Made by a program: the position numbers and the translations under genes
Shown here: positions 47,559 to 59,763 of the stretch, in pieces
Numbering within the stretch: position 1 is the stretch's first letter
Layout: each line of letters opens with the position of its first letter
Notes under the pieces: generated by a model
What the model saw: the letters and a program-made list of their open reading frames with translations, nothing else
Database searches by the model: none
Told to the model about the DNA's origin: nothing
Assembly (NCBI GenBank): GCA_023935145.1
Contig: CM043700.1
Location: 143,058,828 to 143,122,827 of the forward strand
Direction of reading: 5' to 3'
Origin: Bretschneidera sinensis
Taxonomy: Eukaryota; Streptophyta; Magnoliopsida; Brassicales; Akaniaceae
DNA length: 64,000 nucleotides

Positions 47559-49100
47559 CACCTCATTAGTGTCCTCCAAGTGCATTAATTCCCCCTTTGA
47601 TGTAAGTGTAAGATACAATGCTTCATGATGTTCTTGTACAAAAATTGAAGACATGTCATTGTTTATATTCATTCTTCCTATGTACAAGATGGCTGTTTGC
47701 TTGGCTGCTAATCTTTCTTTTTCTTCTTGTTTTGACTTACTTTCTTCATGCATGCTGTCAACAACCTTCTCTTTGGTCTTTTGGTGCTGATGGGTGTCCA
47801 TATATAATTCAAAGATATATGGATATTATTATCAAATATTTAAGAGAAGGGAGGGGGATAAGGGATAGGAAGCAGTGGGAGAGACTGTTGTCAATATACG
47901 GTTAGGCTTAAACCGGACCAGGCCTTTTGACCTAATGGTCACCTCGGATCTTTCATATAGGAGATCCGGATGTGATCTTCTTCCGGTCAATGAATCAAGA
48001 AAATGTTTTTGCTGCAAAAACTGCAACATATGTTTTTCTTACATTTTGCAGCATTTTTCATATAGAGAAAGAGTTATGAGATGAGATGCTATATTTAGCA
48101 GTATGTGCTAAAGGTTGGGTTGGTGGGTCTTTCTCAAATCCAACAGAAGAAGTGAGAATGTGAGATCACAAAGATCCAAATTTGGCCACAGAAGGCAGAC
48201 TGAATGGTAAAGAACTTCATTTTTGGTTACGTGTCTTTGTATGTGAGTTGTTTTTGCCTATGAGAAGGCAGAGAGAATCATGCTAATATACACAAATCTT
48301 ATTTCATTCCAAAAGATTGCAGAATGAGGTGATAAGGACATGTAATGAGAATTTTAGTTCTCTACTTAAATGAATTGTTTTTTGTTGAAGAATATATTTG
48401 GTAGAATTTGTTTGTTCCAACATTAATCCAAATCCATAGATAAACTGTGGTTATTAACAATATAGCACTTTTTTTTGGTATTGTATAAACTTGTTCCAAT
48501 ACTATTATGGTAATATTTGGGGACCGATTAAAACATATTAAAATTAATAAATTTAAATTGGTTTAAAGTAAAAATTGTTAAATTTAAACATGTATACCAT
48601 TAAAATCAAGCAGACAAGTGAACTGATAGTTACATTGATTTTCATACAATTCAAGCAACCGGTTTTGAATATCGAATAGAATGTAATAGTTGGGTATCCA
48701 TTGGTTTAACAATAAAATCGATTTATAATTTATAAAGTATATTTTAAATGATTTATAGCAAAATAAAAGTAAAACTATAAATTGTGATAAAATAACAATA
48801 AAAATGTTTTTTAATTAAAAATTATTTTGTATTCTAAATCGTTTTTGTTTAAAGTTGTTTGAATTTTAATTATAAAAAACAAAAAATATTTCTTAAATTC
48901 TAACAAAACGCCATCTTAAAATGAAAGAAATAGAGACGAAGGGCAACTGCACTAAAGTTAAGAATTACATGGTAATAGCTCCTGCGCTGCGCACGTGCTC
49001 ACTGAGTCGCTATTGAGAGACAGACGGAGAGAGGGGGAAAGAAAGAGGTAGTGTTGAGGGAGGAAGGAAAGAGACAGTGGTCAGAGAGAGAGGGGGATAG
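47559..49100. other. Intergenic region before the Cdc14-like gene
   Basis: Unit B homology ends near 48008. The rest is AT-rich with no open frame of note. The last 100 bp (gagagacagacggagagaggggg) are purine-rich GA repeats, typical of a plant 5' UTR. Confidence 0.5.
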
Positions 49101-52100
49101 ATGTACTTGAAGAAGGCATTGTGGAGTGAGGGAGTGGTGAAGCAGATCAACCCAACGGAGGGTGAAGAACCGGATGCAGAGGGAGGAGCGACGGCAGTGG
49201 GTGAGCTGGTGAACTCCCTGAGCAAGCAGAGGGTTTACAGAGAACTCACACTCTCCCTCCGCACGGGCCTCCGGGATGCCCGCGCCGAGTTCTCCTTCCT
49301 CCGAGTCCGCGGCCTGCGCTCCCTTCTTAAATTCCTCCGATCCGTTGCCCAATCCGATTTCACCATCCATCTCTTCTCTCATACCCAATCCATACCCGAC
49401 CTCCAAGGTTAATTTTACTCAAAATCCGATTAAGATTACCGTATTCACTTTTTTTTTTCTTTTTTCCTTTTTTAAAATAATTAATTGAAATTATATGCAG
49501 TGGTTCCTGTTCTGTTTCAACATTCATTGAAAGACACAGACGATGACAGAGTAACAAGTTTGGATCATATATTCAGTGTTGCACCCATGAAGATAACTAG
49601 TACTTCCACAGATGCTGAGGTTGCGATTGCCCTTCGAGTTTTAGAAGGTTGTTGTCTACTCCATCGAGAGAGCACCGTTTTGGCCCATCGCCACAAGGCA
49701 ATCCAGGTACCTGTTCAATAGAGGCTTTTTCCCCCAAAAAAGAAGGAAGAAAAAGTTAACGAATTGGTACTATATTTTTAACATTTAGAACCATATTCTG
49801 GTTACTTTTCAGAAATTATATAATTATTATTTGTTCCTTAAATATTTGGAAGTGATTTAAGAAAAATGATGCTGTTTATATGTGAATTTTGTTTTTTGAA
49901 ACATTTTCTTTGATGGGTGAGAGTAATTTATTGAAGAGATATATGAAAAGCCATCACTACTAAATCCTATTAAGGTCAAGAATTTGATTTTATCAATGTA
50001 TAGGAATGCCAGAAAGCTATCCAATTGGCAATTTTAATTAACACTTCTCACTTCTTTCCCATTAAAATCATTTCTTTTTTGGCATTTTCAGAGACCACAA
50101 AAGAGACATTGTCTGATCCCCTATCTCTCACCCCTTGCATCTTTACTCAACTATAAAGATGAACCAGTTCTGATCAAAGAAACTTGATTTTGCTCAATAT
50201 ATGATCTGATAAGGATTTTGAGGATTGGGAGTGGAAAATGATGATTAATATACATATCGGTTTGGAACATTTTGAGCATATAGCTACTGTCTCATAATAA
50301 ACAACTTTAATAGAATCCTATCGATAACTGAAATTTGCCGGGGTTGGCCAGTAATCATTTCAGCATGTGGGTTCTGAATGTAATCGTCAAGTTCTGATAT
50401 GATGCAGGTTTTGATGAATGTATTATCAACTCAAGGAGTACTTGAGCAAGGTGCATGCTTGGATGCTTTAATCTCCATAATGTTGGATTCGTCAGCCAAC
50501 CAAATGGTATCCTATCTCTTATTTGTTTTTTGGTTGATGTTCTATCTTATCCATTGGCCTGTTATTGTCATGCTTCTTGCATTTAGCTGGCATTGCACAT
50601 TTCAAGAGTTCGGCTTAATCAACTTCAATTGGAAAAGAGGAATTCTACGGGAATCCTTGGCTAGCTATGCTTGATTTATATCAAATTCTGAAAAATTCAT
50701 TCAACCATGTCCTTTGGGCTTTTCTCTAGTCGTCCCACTCTTTTCTCCGTTACGGAGGTCTCCCCTCTCAATACCAGAACCTGTTTGGCCTAGAAATTAG
50801 TTTTGGCAATCCTGCAGAAGTGCAGAGGATGTAAATAGTATGATATTCAATGAGTCTAATATAATTGACCTAGGAAAAGTCTGGTAACTAGCCATAAAAA
50901 GAGATCGTTTCAACCTGAACTTTAGCAGAGATTTTGTCCCTGGTTTGGTTATCATAGCAGAATTTACTGTACATTTCTAATTGATTTTTTTAGTTATGAT
51001 ATCAGTCATATATTCACTCCCGCTATAACGTTTCATTATATTTTGACCAAGCATTTCAGGATTTTGAGGCATGTATCGGCATCGAGGAAGTTGCAGAGCT
51101 CATAAGAGACAAACAAGTGGATGAAAATCTCAGGTATTTTTCATTTTGATATTTTTTATAAAAAAAATCTTGCATAGGATTTTTAGTGCAATCCTTGTTT
51201 TGGTACAGATTGACTGTTATTAAACATGGACCTCTAAAGTATGACACAATTTTTTTTCCTGATTCTCTCTGATCACGAGCTTGTACAATTTTTCCATCTT
51301 AGTGACCCAAGTCTCGAGTATCAATGTTTGCTGCTAAGTTTTGTGGTTCCTCCCCCACCCCTTTCATTTCCCTGTGTTTCATATAAAGGATATAAGCCAG
51401 TCTACGTCGTGCTTCAGTAACCATGGAAATTTTTGTAAGAATAACCAACATATTGGCTTACCAAGTGGCAGGCACATGATTACAGCCTTTCTCCATTATT
51501 TTGCTTAAAATCTAGCATCTGTATCATGAGGTTAAGTAGTTCCATCCGGAGTAATTTGCTTCTCCGCTGATCGAGATTAGATCTGGGAGAAGCAAAGGTT
51601 CTTTCTTCTGTGCTCTTGTTCATTCTTACTATATCTGATAAGGTAAGCGAGCACAAAGTAATTTGGAACTGCCCGTTTGGTTGGGGGTACTAAAGTGAGA
51701 TTTGACTGTTTTAATCCCACGTGAGCAGTTAATCCCATGTTTGGTTGGGGGATTTAATATTCATGTGGGATTAAGAGGGATAAAACCAATCGTAATCCCA
51801 CTTTTTTTGTCCCACCTTCCCCGTGGGATAGAATCAATTCCATCTCTTTGGGGCTTTTTTTTAACCCTCTTTGCCCTTTGCTGCAACAGACCTCTCTTTC
51901 TCTTGTTCTTCTTCGTCTTCTTCTTCCCCTTCCCCTTCCCCTTCTCCTTCTCCTTCTTCCCTTTACCCTTCCTCTTCCTCTTCCTCCTGCTTCAGCGCAA
52001 CAGATATGGTTCAAATATGTTTTAGATCCATTTTTTGAGATCTTTTTAATGGTGAAATTAAGTTCTCTGTTACAGATCCCTTTTTTTGTACAAACTCCAG

Positions 52101-53300
52101 AACTCCAGTACAAATTCCAATGAAACAGCCCCTTGGCAATGTCCAGAACTCCAGATTCACCATAGGAAGACCTTAATGATGGTTGCAGTCGAAAAGCACT
52201 TGCGAGCTCGAAGCTTTGTTTCAATTGAAGAAAAAAATGCTCAATTAATTATTAATATTAAAATTCCCTGAATAGAAATCAAAATGTTTTAGGAGAAAAA
52301 CGGAAGAAGAAGAAGAAATGCTAATTTCTGAAGAAAAGAAAAAGGTGCAGATATGGTGTTTTCTGAAAGAAAAAAAAAAGCGCAGAAAAACGATGGAAGA
52401 AAAAAGTGCAGAAAAATTATTCCTGATGCGGAGACTTGATTCATGGCCCCCAAGATTTGTAAAATTTTCTTGCTCTTTATATTGGAATTTCATGTCATTG
52501 AAATTCAATTTTTTTTAGATTTGTTGTTTTGTTGAATGGAGATTGTTTTTATGGTGAACTTAAAGTTTGTGGTGAAATTGTTTTAGGGTTTGTGGTGAAA
52601 TTAGGGTTGATTGGGGATGATGAATAGTAAAGGATAATATGATCTTTTACCAATTTGTCAATCCCACGAATCAAATATAGGATTAAGATAGTACAACTTT
52701 AATCCTTTGTAATCTTATCCCGCTAGTATCTCAATCCTATCTCACTATAATCCTATTCGTGAACCAAAGTTACCAAACGGGCCCTAAGAGTACGTGAAAG
52801 AAATTTTGCCCATGAAATGTACTTTTGTGGATAGCCATGACCTTATGGGGCAGGCTCCCTTCCTGCCACATATCCAGTTTCAAATCCGGGTGTCCCTCCT
52901 TTTTGAACCACTGGTGTGCCTATTGACTGCTGAGTCAGAGATATCCTTTTTGGACCAGTAGTGTGCCTATTGACTCCTGAGTCAGAGATATGTTCTTTTT
53001 TCATATTTTAAACCTGTTTTATTTTTGCTTATTCATAATTTACTGATAAAGAAGCATACTTCTACCTTGATTAGGTTAAAATGTGGAGAGTTCTTACTTC
53101 TGCTCCTAGGGCATGTAAATGGGAGGGAAAGGGCTCCAATGGCAACTATACATGATGACATCAGGCGACTTCTGGGTGAAAAATCTGCTTCCTTGATATG
53201 GGCAGCAAGTCAATTCGGGTCAACCCTTGAGCCAGAGCAAAGACTGACAGCTCTGCACATTCAGGCTCGCAGGGTCCTTGAGTCTCTGGACTTATATTGA
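49101..53300 (+). CDS. Cdc14/SIN-component-like protein
   Basis: Five exons: 49101-49407, 49501-49706, 50408-50506, 51060-51133, 53075-53300. Phases agree, giving 303 residues from MYLKKALWSEGV to RRVLESLDLY. The middle (RVLEGCCLLHRESTVLAHRHKAIQ, VLMNVL..GACLDALISIMLDSSANQMDFE, LKCGEFLLLLLG) resembles the Cdc14 family of the fission-yeast septation initiation network, a helical partner of the Sid1 kinase. It is not the Cdc14 phosphatase. Plants carry a conserved member whose role is poorly known; a link to cytokinesis signalling is inferred from family only. Intron 4 (1.94 kb) hosts a DNA-transposon-like insert and a 47-bp tandem repeat. The start is the first ATG after a GA-rich leader. The family call rests on recalled sequence pattern. 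Confidence 0.75.
51671..52784. mobile_element. Non-autonomous DNA transposon-like insert in intron 4
   Basis: The ends are inverted: GCCCGTTTGGTT on the left, ACCAAACGGGCCC on the right. Subterminal repeats of the type taatccca/tgggatta are scattered through both arms. The G/C-rich CCCGTTTGG ends resemble those of Harbinger/Tourist-like elements, but the target duplication is not clear. The interior is a long pyrimidine-rich tract (51890-51990) and an A-rich stretch; no transposase. Confidence 0.6.
52899..52991. repeat. 47-bp tandem repeat in intron 4
   Basis: Two units (ctttttgaaccactggtgtg... and ctttttggaccagtagtgtg...) both ending gagtcagagatat, with about four differences. Confidence 0.85.
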
Positions 53301-53531
53301 ATCCAATGTTAGAATATTTCTCTCAACATTGCTGATGGCCATCGGCAGTTTTCCCATTGTTGATTAGAAGATACAAGATATTATGTATGTAGCCTTTCTT
53401 CTGTTGTTTGTTAGCAGCTTTTTGAAAAGTGTGCTGTTTGTTATCAACTGCTACATTTTTCAGGGAAGAATGCAGTCATTATATACTTAAATTTTGTAAC
53501 AGAAAAGATAATACAAAGCAGAAAAGTCACG

Positions 53532-56105
53532 TTATAAAACAGTTTCAGATCGTGTTTTCATGTGAAGAATTAAATTGTCCAAAGTAGCATAAATTTCTTC
53601 TGTTCTTTGATGAGATCTGTCACAAGCAAGAAAGACATGAACCTCAACTCTATCCTCAATCCAACTGCATCCTGGGCTCTTCTGCATTCCTCTATCCTTC
53701 ATCCGTTGTCTTGTTTTCGTTAGATCAGACCACCTCCCAGTATACGCATATAAATTTGCCAGCAGAATATAGTTGCCAGTATTATTTGGTTCCAACTCTA
53801 TGAGCTTCTCTGCTGCAATTTCTCCCAACTCAACATCAGCACAAATTATGCAGCCTCCAAGTAAAGCACCCCAAATCACTGAATCAGATTCCATAGGAAT
53901 TTTCTTAATAAGCTCATAAGCTTCACTAAGCCGGCCTGCACGACTTAAGAGATCAACCATGCATGTGTAGTGTTTTAAAGTGGGTTTCACATTGTAATAT
54001 TTCATTAAATCAAAGAACTCACGACCTGTCTCAATTGACCCAGCATGAACACATGAAGAAAGAACAGATACGAAAGTCACATGATCTGGTCTAAAACCAC
54101 TGGTCAGCATTTTCCGAAAGAGGGAAATTCCCTCCTCATCATGTCCATGCAAGGGATATGCTGTAAGCATAGCATTGTGGGATACCAAATTAGGGTTTAA
54201 TATCCTGCTATAAGCGAGGAGTGCATACTTTATGCTTCCGCATTTTGCATACATGTCCACAAGGGCTGCTCCTATGTGAACATCTGTGTCATAACCACAT
54301 TTGATCGAATGTGCATGAACCTGCTTGCCTCTCTGAATAGTGGTCAACCTTGAGCATGCAGGTAGAATTATCCCAACCGTGTAAATATCTGACCTCAAAT
54401 TTAAAGTCTGCATTTCACAGAACAACTGCATAGCTGCATCATGATGATCATTTTCCACATAACCTGAAATAATACCATTCCACGTATAAACATTTGGCTC
54501 GAAACCATCTTCTTTCATTTTCCAGAGAAGATTCTGAATATTTCCAATCTGATTGCAGCGGGCGTAGCCAGAGACCAAAGCGTTCCACGTTGCTGTATCC
54601 CTTTCTGTCACTTCATCAAAAGCCATTTGAGCAGCCACTAGGTCTTGACATTTACAATACATTTCTACCAAAGCTCCACCCACAAATGTATTAGATTGCA
54701 ACCCTTTAGCAATGGCATAGGAGTGTATCTCCTTCCCTTGTTTCAAAGAAGACATATCAGCACAACCAGTTAGAATGCTCCCTAAAGTGAATGAATCAGG
54801 TCCAATCCCATCTTCCAACAGTAAATCCTTAAGCATGCCAAAAGCCTCATCAAACAGGAAGTTCCGTACAAATCCGGATATCATTGAGTTCCATGAAATT
54901 AGATCTTTCTTTATACCCAGAAGGTCCCTCTGATCAAACAGCTTTTTGGCTTTAGAGATATCACCATTCTTACAGTACCCAACAATCATAGTATTACAAG
55001 AGACTGTATTTTTCACTGAGAACTTCGAAAATAACTGGAAAGCACTTTCCATATCAGCACACCTCCTATACACATCAATTAATCCATTCACAACAAAAGG
55101 GTTAGACATAAATCCATGTCTGGTAATATAACCATGGAATTTTTTTCCCAGTTTTAGCTTTTGTAATCTAGCACAAGCAGGAAGAACACTGGCCAGAGTT
55201 CTTGCATTGGGTACTAGCCCTTGTTCTAGCATTCTAAACAACAACTCAATGGCTTCATCATCATAACCATTCTGTGCAAAACCTCCAATTACTGCACTCC
55301 AGGAGACAAGATTTGGCGCTATTGAATTACCCAAGGAGGACATTCTTTCCATAGACTCCAATGCCTCATAAACCATCCCATTAGCAGCACAAGCCGTGAC
55401 GATGGAATTCCATGATACACGATCCCTTTTAGGCATCATTGCTAAAACTTTCTTGGCGTCATCTAAGCTTCCACATTTACCATACATATCTATCAAAGCA
55501 TTACCCACATAAATATTCGCAAAATGACACTTCACAACAATCCCATGTAACTGCCTTCCTAATTCTAGCTCATCAAGACCACTGCAAATCTTAAAGACAA
55601 GAGGAAACACAAAATACTCCAATGAAATATCTTCGAATTGTAGTTCTTGAAAGAGGGAAAACGCTTCTTCAAAGAGCTCATGATCCACATACAAACTAAG
55701 AATAGCTGTCCACGAATGCAAGTTTCTAAGAGGCATTGTGTCAAACAACAAGTCCGCATGATCTAAACAACCGCACCTGCCATACATTTGGAGCAACTTT
55801 GTTTCAACAAACTCATCATTCCCATGAAAGCCAGTTTTGAGAGTGTGGGCATGTATCTGCTTCCCTAAATATGGGCATTTACAAGATTCAAGAATGGAAG
55901 CATAATTACTCGAGTTTACCGGTTTATCTAGTAAAGAGAGATGGGTTTGGTTGGTTAGGAGTGGAGAAATGGGCATGGGTTGGCGTGTTTTCAGCTTTGG
56001 TCTCTGAAAGGAAACGCTGGTGGGCTTGTCAGGACTATCAGGATTAGAATCTTGGTTAAGTGGTGATGGTGGCTGATGAGTGATGGGTACCCGGAGTGCG
56101 TGCAT
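53532..56105 (-). CDS. E-class pentatricopeptide repeat (PPR) protein
   Basis: A single exon of 857 codons on the minus strand, which is usual for plant PPR genes. A Pro/Ser-rich N-terminus (about 1-60) could be an organelle-targeting peptide. It is followed by many PLS-type repeats ([57 protein letters not shown]). The C-terminus has an E motif (about 741-815: [32 protein letters not shown]) and an E+-like tail ([15 protein letters not shown]) and then ends, with no DYW domain. E/E+ proteins usually specify C-to-U editing sites in plastid or mitochondrial RNA and recruit a deaminase in trans. Which organelle and site cannot be read here. The 3' end converges on the Cdc14-like gene 230 bp away. 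Confidence 0.95.
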   Translation of the reverse strand: MHALRVPITHQPPSPLNQDSNPDSPDKPTSVSFQRPKLKTRQPMPISPLLTNQTHLSLLDKPVNSSNYASILESCKCPYLGKQIHAHTLKTGFHGNDEFVETKLLQMYGRCGCLDHADLLFDTMPLRNLHSWTAILSLYVDHELFEEAFSLFQELQFEDISLEYFVFPLVFKICSGLDELELGRQLHGIVVKCHFANIYVGNALIDMYGKCGSLDDAKKVLAMMPKRDRVSWNSIVTACAANGMVYEALESMERMSSLGNSIAPNLVSWSAVIGGFAQNGYDDEAIELLFRMLEQGLVPNARTLASVLPACARLQKLKLGKKFHGYITRHGFMSNPFVVNGLIDVYRRCADMESAFQLFSKFSVKNTVSCNTMIVGYCKNGDISKAKKLFDQRDLLGIKKDLISWNSMISGFVRNFLFDEAFGMLKDLLLEDGIGPDSFTLGSILTGCADMSSLKQGKEIHSYAIAKGLQSNTFVGGALVEMYCKCQDLVAAQMAFDEVTERDTATWNALVSGYARCNQIGNIQNLLWKMKEDGFEPNVYTWNGIISGYVENDHHDAAMQLFCEMQTLNLRSDIYTVGIILPACSRLTTIQRGKQVHAHSIKCGYDTDVHIGAALVDMYAKCGSIKYALLAYSRILNPNLVSHNAMLTAYPLHGHDEEGISLFRKMLTSGFRPDHVTFVSVLSSCVHAGSIETGREFFDLMKYYNVKPTLKHYTCMVDLLSRAGRLSEAYELIKKIPMESDSVIWGALLGGCIICADVELGEIAAEKLIELEPNNTGNYILLANLYAYTGRWSDLTKTRQRMKDRGMQKSPGCSWIEDRVEVHVFLACDRSHQRTEEIYATLDNLILHMKTRSETVL

Positions 56106-56233
56106 TTTTTAAAAAAAAATTATGGGCGTCGAATAACAAAAGCTAATATAGGTAAGGTACCCATGTCCCTAATTCATGAGAGGAGGTGAGAGAAGTAGAG
56201 TTCACAAAGCTGGGAAAATGGATAAAACACTTC

Positions 56234-56708
56234 GGTACGTTTCGGTAATAATTTTCAATTTTCAGTTTTTGAAAATTATTTTTAAAAATAAAAATTAAAA
56301 ATAGTTTTATGATTTTTTTTTAAAAAAACTTTGTTTGGATAACTATAACTCGAAAACTGTTCCAAAACAGAAAACAGTTAAATATTGTTTGAATAATCTT
56401 ATTTTGAAAATTGTTTTGATACACCTTGTAATTATTTTTAGTTTTGAGTTTAAATTTAAAATCTATATTAATTTTATTTTTAATGTTTATTAAATATTTT
56501 AAAATAATTAATACTATTTATTTTTAAAATTTTAATATTTTTTATATACCATGGAAGAAGAATGAAACAGAGAAGTGAACACTGATTTTAAAGTTATTTT
56601 TCTAAAATTATGTCAGAAAACACCAATTTGAAATTTTCAAAACAGTTTTTAAAAATTGATTTTTTAAAAATTATTTTTAATTTTTAAAAACTCTATCCAA
56701 ACATACCC
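56234..56708. mobile_element. MITE-like foldback element
   Basis: The left end GGTACGTTTCGGTAA and the complement of the right end GGTATGTTTGGATAG match with a few differences. The interior consists of long inverted runs (tttttgaaaattatttttaaa against tttaaaaattattttta). No coding capacity. Probably a non-autonomous DNA transposon near the PPR promoter. Confidence 0.6.
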
Positions 56709-59333
56709 TATGAATAACCATGAAAATAGCAATATTATCTCTTTTTTCTTGAAAAAATGACAAAATTAACCGTGGTTAAAGTCATTCGAAATCTAAAATA
56801 AAAACACCATGAATCATAAAGTATCACCGACACTATAGCTAGATGCGGTTAAATTCAGTGTGGATCTTGAAAATCTTGCTCTCAATATATTTCATTTGAC
56901 AAATTTAGATGAACAAAAGAAAAACGATGCAAAAGTAGATTATTAATTGATACAAGTTCGGCAAAGAAAGGGACTTCCATTATGGAGTGGCTTTTAAGTG
57001 GTCGCCTTAGCGAGTACAATATAAATGGATCGAGCTTGGGTCTTAGTCCATTGGTCAAATATATTTTAGAAAAATTACAAAAAAGCAAATAAAAATATAT
57101 TAATACATTTTTAAACTTTAACCAATATAATTGATAAAAAAGTATTGTAAAGGTAACCTCAAAAAATATTTTTTATTTTGTTAATATTTAATTTTTGACA
57201 AATGATTGTTATGATTTTTATTATCAATTTAATTAATTATAATTAAAATTTAAAAGTGTATTAATATACTTTTAATGTAAAATGATAGAATTGTAATTTA
57301 CACTAAATTATAAGAGTATTTTTATAATTCTCTCTATATTCTATAATCTATTATATTACACATTAACAAATATATATATATATATATTTCGTTAAAAAGA
57401 GTTTATGAAATAACGTATGTTTATTTTATAATAGAAGTTAAAGCTCGATCCATTTATTAATCAATCCTTTTTTTTAATCTTTCACATAAAAAATCCAAAT
57501 GTGATTTTTTATTGGCGGCTCTGTTAATTTTTTTAAAAATTAAATAAAATTAAATACTTCTATATAAAAGATTTTTTAAAATAAATAAAAAGAATTTACT
57601 GGTAAACCAAAAAACATCAACTTACTGGAAAAAATTTTTGACTAGCTCAAGTCTAAAGTAAATATTTTAGATATGTTGAAAATTTCACTGGTAATTTTGA
57701 AGAGTTTTATTAATAATGTCAATATACGTGTGAAATAAAAAAAATAACATTACCAATAAAACTCTTTAAAATTACCAGTAAAATATTCAACTGATCCAAA
57801 ACATTAGATTTATACCAGAACCAGTAAAACATTTCTCAACGTAGTGGATGTGGAAGGTTAGAGGATTTTTTGGTTGATTCGGGTCTAAACTCAAACTTCA
57901 CTAATAATCTTTAAAAATTTTATTGATAATATTAATTTTTGAATCTCATATTTATATTGATATTATTAACGAAATTTTTTAAAATTATTAATAAAGAATT
58001 TTAAATAACCTAAACTCAATGAATTAGGTTGAGTTAAGCAAGGAGCTTTGAGAGGGTTACTTATATTCTTTGGAACAGTTACCTAGGGGAATGTCTTTTG
58101 GGCCCACAAAAAAAAACAAAGCGAAAATCTAGAGAGCTTCTTTAGTCTTTAAGGAAATTTAGACTACTTTTAGTACAAGTAAAAGAAAGAACATTTGGTC
58201 TTCAAGGTAGTAGCCTGACCACATAATATAAATGTGATCCAAGTCTCTTCAAAAACCGACGGCCTACTAAAAGAAACCATTAGGTTAGGTGTTGAAGGTA
58301 ATAGGTGAAATAGTCGGTTTCTGACTATACATGCCATAGGGTTCAATTATCTCTAAATACAACAAGAACCTAATACAAAAATGAAAAAAAATTGTTTATA
58401 TTTATGAAAAATGTTTTTATTATAAACTGTTTTAACAAGTGCTAAAGATAATCTCAACCAAAACTTAATATTTTTTTGTTCTATTTTTGTGTAAAGCATG
58501 TAAGATTTTCACACATCCCGTCCTAATGATCACTAATGTGTGTTTAAAAAAAAAGTTACCCGTCAAATTACATAATTAAAAAAAACTATTTAAGTAAAAC
58601 AAACTTAAATCTTAATAAACCACAAAATAACATGTTATCTTCAAAATCAAAGATTTCATTAACTTGATTAATTAATTTAAAATTAAACTAACCAAGCTAA
58701 TAACATGAGAAACAAACTCTTACATAATTACGTGTTATTTTGCGATTACATGAACTTAAAGATAATGGTCTTGTTTGGAATTAAAATTAATTTTTTTATT
58801 TATTTTTAATTATCTTACTTTATTTGTTTTAATTCAATCTCAAATAACGCCACCGTGTTAAACATTTTTATCATGATTTTTGTCTAGGTGACAGTAAATT
58901 CAAGTAATCAATAAAGCTTGTATTAAAAAGTGGTACACCATGCATGTGAGGTATGGTTGATGGAGTCATGCATCTTGTAAATCTCCTCATAGATACTGAT
59001 TGCTGCTTCATGAAGGTTTGCTTTAATGGGTTGAAAGAATCTTCAGGACCCAGTGGTTCTGATAAGACCTGACACTTTGTGTTGTGAGTTATGACCTGTT
59101 GGCCCAGCAAAGAGAAAGAGAAAGAGAAGAAAGAAAAGCTTTGCTGTAAGCCTGTAAAGGATCGATTATTGACAGCAACTTATCACTTTCACCTCAAGAA
59201 AATAAAAAGAATTAATCCACATATCATTAACAATTAATCAACCCACAAATGCCAGTGTTAATTATCTAAAAAAAACAAATTAATGTGACTTTTTTCCCTT
59301 CGTTTTAAAGCAAAACACCTTACTAGAGCCTAA

Positions 59334-59558
59334 TTAACAACATGGAACATTAAGGTCAAGAACTAGCTGCTCGCTTAGAGTCTTTGCTAGCTTCTCCTCT
59401 TTACATGAAGCTCTAAAAGGAGAAATGGGTCTTCTTTTGGACTCTAGTTCTATCTTTGCACACCATTCCATTATACAGTTTTTGAAGCTACAATAATAAG
59501 CTCCAACTATCCACATTGATAAGAGTAAAGAAATACCAAAGAAAAAGGAAAATATCAT
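59334..59558 (-). CDS. Small open frame with hydrophobic start and LDLNV motif, unproven
   Basis: 74 codons beginning MIFSFFFGISLLLSMWIVGA, a hydrophobic segment that could be a signal or membrane anchor. A basic part (ESKRRPISPFRA) follows, then an end that reads VLDLNVPCC. LDLNV resembles an EAR repression motif, but EAR motifs act in nuclear proteins, which fits badly with a signal peptide. It lies about 200 bp downstream of the Dof stop and may be part of its 3' UTR or an old exon. The function is not recognised. Confidence 0.2.
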   Translation of the reverse strand: MIFSFFFGISLLLSMWIVGAYYCSFKNCIMEWCAKIELESKRRPISPFRASCKEEKLAKTLSEQLVLDLNVPCC

Positions 59559-59763
59559 AACAACAAACTAGAGGAGGAGGTGGGGTAAAAGCCCAACTCC
59601 CAAGAGAAGAGAGTGAAAAAAAAGGAAAGGAACCCCCCAATAATGTAACCCTGTGTGTTCGTTTCAATCAAACTCCAAACCACTAACCCACCATGTATAA
59701 AAAAACACATTTAACACCAATTCTCCATTTTGTTGACTGATCATAGATCTATAGTACTACTAG

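Larger units (their letters stand above)
43710..48008. repeat. Tandem duplication of a Yippee gene pair, unit B
   Basis: The 4.3-kb partner of unit A, holding two intact Yippee-like genes (44874-45335 and 46783-47558). It shows what the locus looks like without the Copia element, so unit A took the insertions after the duplication. Confidence 0.88.
56106..59763. other. AT-rich intergenic region between PPR and Dof genes
   Basis: Contains a foldback element (56234-56708), short TA tracts (57368-57385) and small open frames without known domains, including 58871-59110 on the minus strand. A 74-codon frame at 59334-59558 is listed separately. 59640-59763 is probably Dof 3' UTR. Confidence 0.5.

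Noticed and set aside
48999..49406. Frames on the minus strand opposite Cdc14-like exon 1
   Set aside because: Shadow frames of a GC-rich coding exon; the plus-strand frame splices consistently into a full protein.
51754..52224. 156-codon minus-strand frame with Arg-rich repeats
   Set aside because: It is the complement of the pyrimidine tract in the intron insert; low complexity, not a protein.
58871..59110. 79-codon minus-strand frame
   Set aside because: No domain, repeat or splice support; in AT-rich intergenic DNA.
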